Below, piece by piece: positions 61,688-64,000 of a stretch of DNA of 64,000 nt (the stretch's first letter is position 1; each line of letters begins with the position of its first letter). The notes under the pieces are model-generated. The model did not search any database. It had not been told where the DNA came from and saw nothing but the letters and a program-made list of their open reading frames with translations. Position numbers and translations under genes: made by a program. The DNA is from Fibrobacterota bacterium (GTDB lineage: Bacteria > Fibrobacterota > Chitinivibrionia > Chitinivibrionales > Chitinispirillaceae). Where the stretch lies: positions 1 to 64,000 of the forward strand of contig JAEZKC010000071.1 of the NCBI GenBank assembly GCA_023436205.1. Direction: 5' to 3'.

Positions 61688-62366
61688 TCTGACAAGGTAT
61701 GCCAGATTTGACAAATTGAAGACACCACGATTGCAGTTGTCCGGGAGTATGTGGCTTAACTTGAGATATATCTGCATCGAGCAGTTCAACGCTGTTGTTG
61801 AACTGCTGTAAAAAAACACGGTTTCCCGTTAATTCCACACAGAGAGTGTCGATATCATCCTGTTCAATGATTCCGGGAACAGCCGTTATTCTCACTTCCC
61901 CTCTTTCCCCCCTCGATCGTACTATCTCCAGTGAGCGACATAGCCTTTTCTCCCAGTCGGGAGGTAAATTTCCAAGTTGAGGATATCGTTTCAGGGATGT
62001 TTTTATATCCAGTGCAAGATAGTCAGGATCAATTCCTTCGATTCTATCTGGGTTAAGGCCATTAGTATCCAGCTTTATTTTCAACCCCTCATTACGCAAA
62101 CTTTCGCAAAGCTGCGTTAGCCCGGGTTGGAGAGTCGGTTCGCCACCACTTATTACAGCACCCTCAAGAATTCCTTTTCTTTTGCTGATGTAATCCAGAA
62201 TCACTTGAATGTCAACAGGCTCAAACCGATCGTAAACAATTCCGGGATTATGACAATAAGGACAACGTAGATTACAACCTGAAAGAAAAAGGACGGTCGC
62301 AACCGTCCCCGGGTAATCCACAAAAGAGTTTTTAAGCCAACCGGAAATCCGTACGCTATCCTGCAT
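61674..62366 (-). CDS. nrdG: Anaerobic ribonucleoside-triphosphate reductase activating protein
   Basis: The protein has 230 residues from the ATG at 62366, behind AGGAAG inside the last codons of nrdD (11-bp overlap); the frame is open further upstream inside nrdD. The radical SAM motif CNLRCPYC (~30-37) is followed by GGEPTLQ. FVDYPGTVATVLFLSG at the start is typical of NrdG and PFL-activase-like proteins. It makes the glycyl radical on NrdD. Longer than E. coli NrdG (154), as in the ~230-residue group. Confidence 0.9.
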   Translation of the reverse strand: MQDSVRISGWLKNSFVDYPGTVATVLFLSGCNLRCPYCHNPGIVYDRFEPVDIQVILDYISKRKGILEGAVISGGEPTLQPGLTQLCESLRNEGLKIKLDTNGLNPDRIEGIDPDYLALDIKTSLKRYPQLGNLPPDWEKRLCRSLEIVRSRGERGEVRITAVPGIIEQDDIDTLCVELTGNRVFLQQFNNSVELLDADISQVKPHTPGQLQSWCLQFVKSGIPCQIRGL

Positions 62367-64000
62367 ATACTTCCTGTACAGGTTCCTGCACACTTGATTT
62401 AGGAGTGGCATCGGCTTTGGTTGTATTAAAAACCTCTCGATCCTTGAATTCCGACTTCTTGCCGGGATTCCAGTTCTGCACCGGACGATAGTAGCCCACG
62501 ATACGGGCATACACTTCCGTCTCTTCAGAACAGTTGGGACACGAGAAGTGGCGTCCTTTCAAATATCCATGAAGCTTACAGATGGAAAAAACCGGTGAGA
62601 GTGTAAAATAGGGTATCTCGTAATTGTAAGCGATTTTCTGCACAAGCTTTTTACATGTCTCCACATCATCTATCGATTCACCGATATGAGCGTGAAATAC
62701 AGTGCCGCCAGTGTACTGTTTCTGAACATCATTCTGCATCTCCAGTGCTTCAAATACATCATCGGTAGCGTCAACCGGAAGCTGTGTGGAATTAGTGTAA
62801 TACGGATTGTCACCACCGGGAATGATCATACGACCGAATTTACTCTTGTCAATCTTAGCCAGACGATAGGAAGTGCCTTCACCCGGGGTTGCCTCCAGAT
62901 TGTAAAGATGGCCGGTCTCCTCCTGATATGTGATCAGACGATTACGCATGTGCTGAAGCACTTCCATGGCAAATTCACGTGCTGCAGGGTCCGTAAGGTC
63001 CTTGCCCATGAAATTGAGTGTGGCCTCGTTCATACCAATCAATCCGATAGTGGAGAAATGATTATTCCAATGCCTGAGATATCTCTGTGTATAAGGGAAC
63101 AAGCCCTGATCCATCAGTTTGGTAATTACTTTGCGCTTCAACTCCAGGGAATCACGGGCCAAATCCATGAAATGATTCAGCTGGCTATAAAAATCATCTT
63201 TACTCGATGAGAAAAACCCGATTCTCGGAAGATTTATAGTTACCACCCCGATTGAACCAGTGAATTCGTCTGCTCCGAAAAGGCCGCCTCCGCGGTTTCT
63301 AAGCTCTCTTTTATCAAGCTGAAGTCTGCAACACATCGAACGCACGTCGCCGGGATTCAGTGAGGAATTAATGAAATTCTGAAAGTAGGGAGTGCCGTAT
63401 TTTCCGGTCATCTTAAAAAGAAGCTGAGCGTTTTCACTATCCCAGTTGAAACTTTTAGTGATATTATAGGTAGGAATGGGATAAGAAAAACCGCGACCAT
63501 CTGCATCACCTTCAATCAGTACCTCAAGAAATGCACGATTCACCATATCCATTTCATGCTGAAAATCACCATAGGTTTGTTCAAGAGGCTGCCCACCAAC
63601 GATTGCAGGTTGATTCTTCAGATCCTCTGGCACTACCCAGTCAAGAGTGATATTGGTGAAAGGAGCCTGAGATCCCCATCTGGATGGAGTATTAACACCG
63701 AAGATGAAAGATTGAATATGCTGTTTGACTTCCGAGTATGAAAGGTTGTCAACTCTCACGAAAGGTGCCAGATAGGTATCGAATGAGGAAAATGCCTGTG
63801 CCCCAGCCCATTCATTCTGCAAAATCCCCAGGAAGTTCACCATCTGCTGTATTAGGGTTGAAAGATGCTTTGGTGGGCGGGAGGAGATTTTCCCTTTTAC
63901 TCCACCCAGACCCTCTGCAATGAGCTGACGAAGAGACCAGCCCGCACAGTAGCCCGAAAACATGGATAGATCATGCAGATGGATATCACCATTGCGGTGT
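62356..64000 (-). CDS. nrdD: Anaerobic ribonucleoside-triphosphate reductase, class III (5' end outside the window)
   Basis: The last ~547 codons are present. The frame continues without a stop to the window edge (HRNGDIHLHDLSMFSGYCAGWSLR), so the N-terminus, including any ATP-cone, is missing. Active-site-type Cys lie in YCAGWSL and in MCCRLQLD. The C-terminal zinc site CKLHG with CPNC and the glycyl-radical region ARIVGYYRPVQNWNPGKK are intact. It reduces ribonucleotides without oxygen, which supports an anaerobic host. It is followed by nrdG with overlap. Confidence 0.93.
   Translation of the reverse strand, partial: HRNGDIHLHDLSMFSGYCAGWSLRQLIAEGLGGVKGKISSRPPKHLSTLIQQMVNFLGILQNEWAGAQAFSSFDTYLAPFVRVDNLSYSEVKQHIQSFIFGVNTPSRWGSQAPFTNITLDWVVPEDLKNQPAIVGGQPLEQTYGDFQHEMDMVNRAFLEVLIEGDADGRGFSYPIPTYNITKSFNWDSENAQLLFKMTGKYGTPYFQNFINSSLNPGDVRSMCCRLQLDKRELRNRGGGLFGADEFTGSIGVVTINLPRIGFFSSSKDDFYSQLNHFMDLARDSLELKRKVITKLMDQGLFPYTQRYLRHWNNHFSTIGLIGMNEATLNFMGKDLTDPAAREFAMEVLQHMRNRLITYQEETGHLYNLEATPGEGTSYRLAKIDKSKFGRMIIPGGDNPYYTNSTQLPVDATDDVFEALEMQNDVQKQYTGGTVFHAHIGESIDDVETCKKLVQKIAYNYEIPYFTLSPVFSICKLHGYLKGRHFSCPNCSEETEVYARIVGYYRPVQNWNPGKKSEFKDREVFNTTKADATPKSSVQEPVQEVYAG

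Overview
The window looks like chromosome of a Gram-negative, anaerobic bacterium of the FCB side of the tree, possibly Fibrobacterota or a neighbour. The evidence is an OmpA protein with thrombospondin type 3 repeats, a T9SS-like C-terminal domain on a secreted protease, secretin/pseudopilin genes, class III (oxygen-sensitive) ribonucleotide reductase, several radical SAM enzymes and D-lactate dehydrogenase. Phylum-level placement is inference; there is no rRNA gene here. I recognised no tRNA, CRISPR array, prophage or insertion sequence with a transposase.

Region 1 (1-14.0 kb, visibly AT-rich, all minus strand) is one Rhs/Tc-toxin-like operon behind a near-consensus sigma-70 promoter (13975-14003). 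It encodes a secreted YD-repeat protein, a secreted protein with the Rhs core and a C-terminal WHH-type nuclease domain, an overlapping DUF4272 protein (likely immunity), a 2137-aa SpvB-like shell protein and a small secreted protein. The Rhs chain appears split over separately exported polypeptides.

Region 2 (14.2-26.5 kb) is a type II secretion / type IV pilus-like locus. The minus strand carries GspI-, GspJ- and GspK-like pseudopilins. The plus strand carries the ATPase, secretin, a lipoprotein, PilM/N-, PilO- and GspC-like proteins and a second GspK-like pseudopilin. Both GspK-like proteins carry large beta-helix-like domains. The gene gaps are filled by many copies of an inverted REP-like repeat, with a lone GIY-YIG nuclease gene in the middle. 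Assembly platform (GspF), major pseudopilin (GspG) and prepilin peptidase are not in the window.

Region 3 (26.5-28.3 kb) has no convincing gene. It holds a second repeat family, a duplicated composite module and a pair of oppositely oriented 21-bp-period arrays that look like decayed heptapeptide-coding sequence.

Region 4 (28.3-50.5 kb) is mixed: subtilisin plus OmpA pair, ZupT, fasciclin lipoprotein, Qnr-like pentapeptide protein, SDR, a CsgG-like / InlB-repeat lipoprotein operon, an orphan histidine kinase, esterase, TVP38 protein, a coupled radical SAM plus glutamine amidotransferase pair, LdhA and a cysteine desulfurase.

Region 5 (50.5-64 kb) holds a VOC protein with a 400-residue modular acidic tail. 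It is followed by a sulfur/thiol redox cluster (thioredoxin and a four-domain CoA-disulfide-reductase/rhodanese/TusA/DsrE fusion) read from a consensus sigma-54 promoter. A divergent PAS-AAA-Fis activator has paired GCAACAG sites between it and thioredoxin. Housekeeping genes follow (YhcC-type radical SAM, TPR protein, purB, PHP phosphatase, nrdG and nrdD, the last cut by the window edge).
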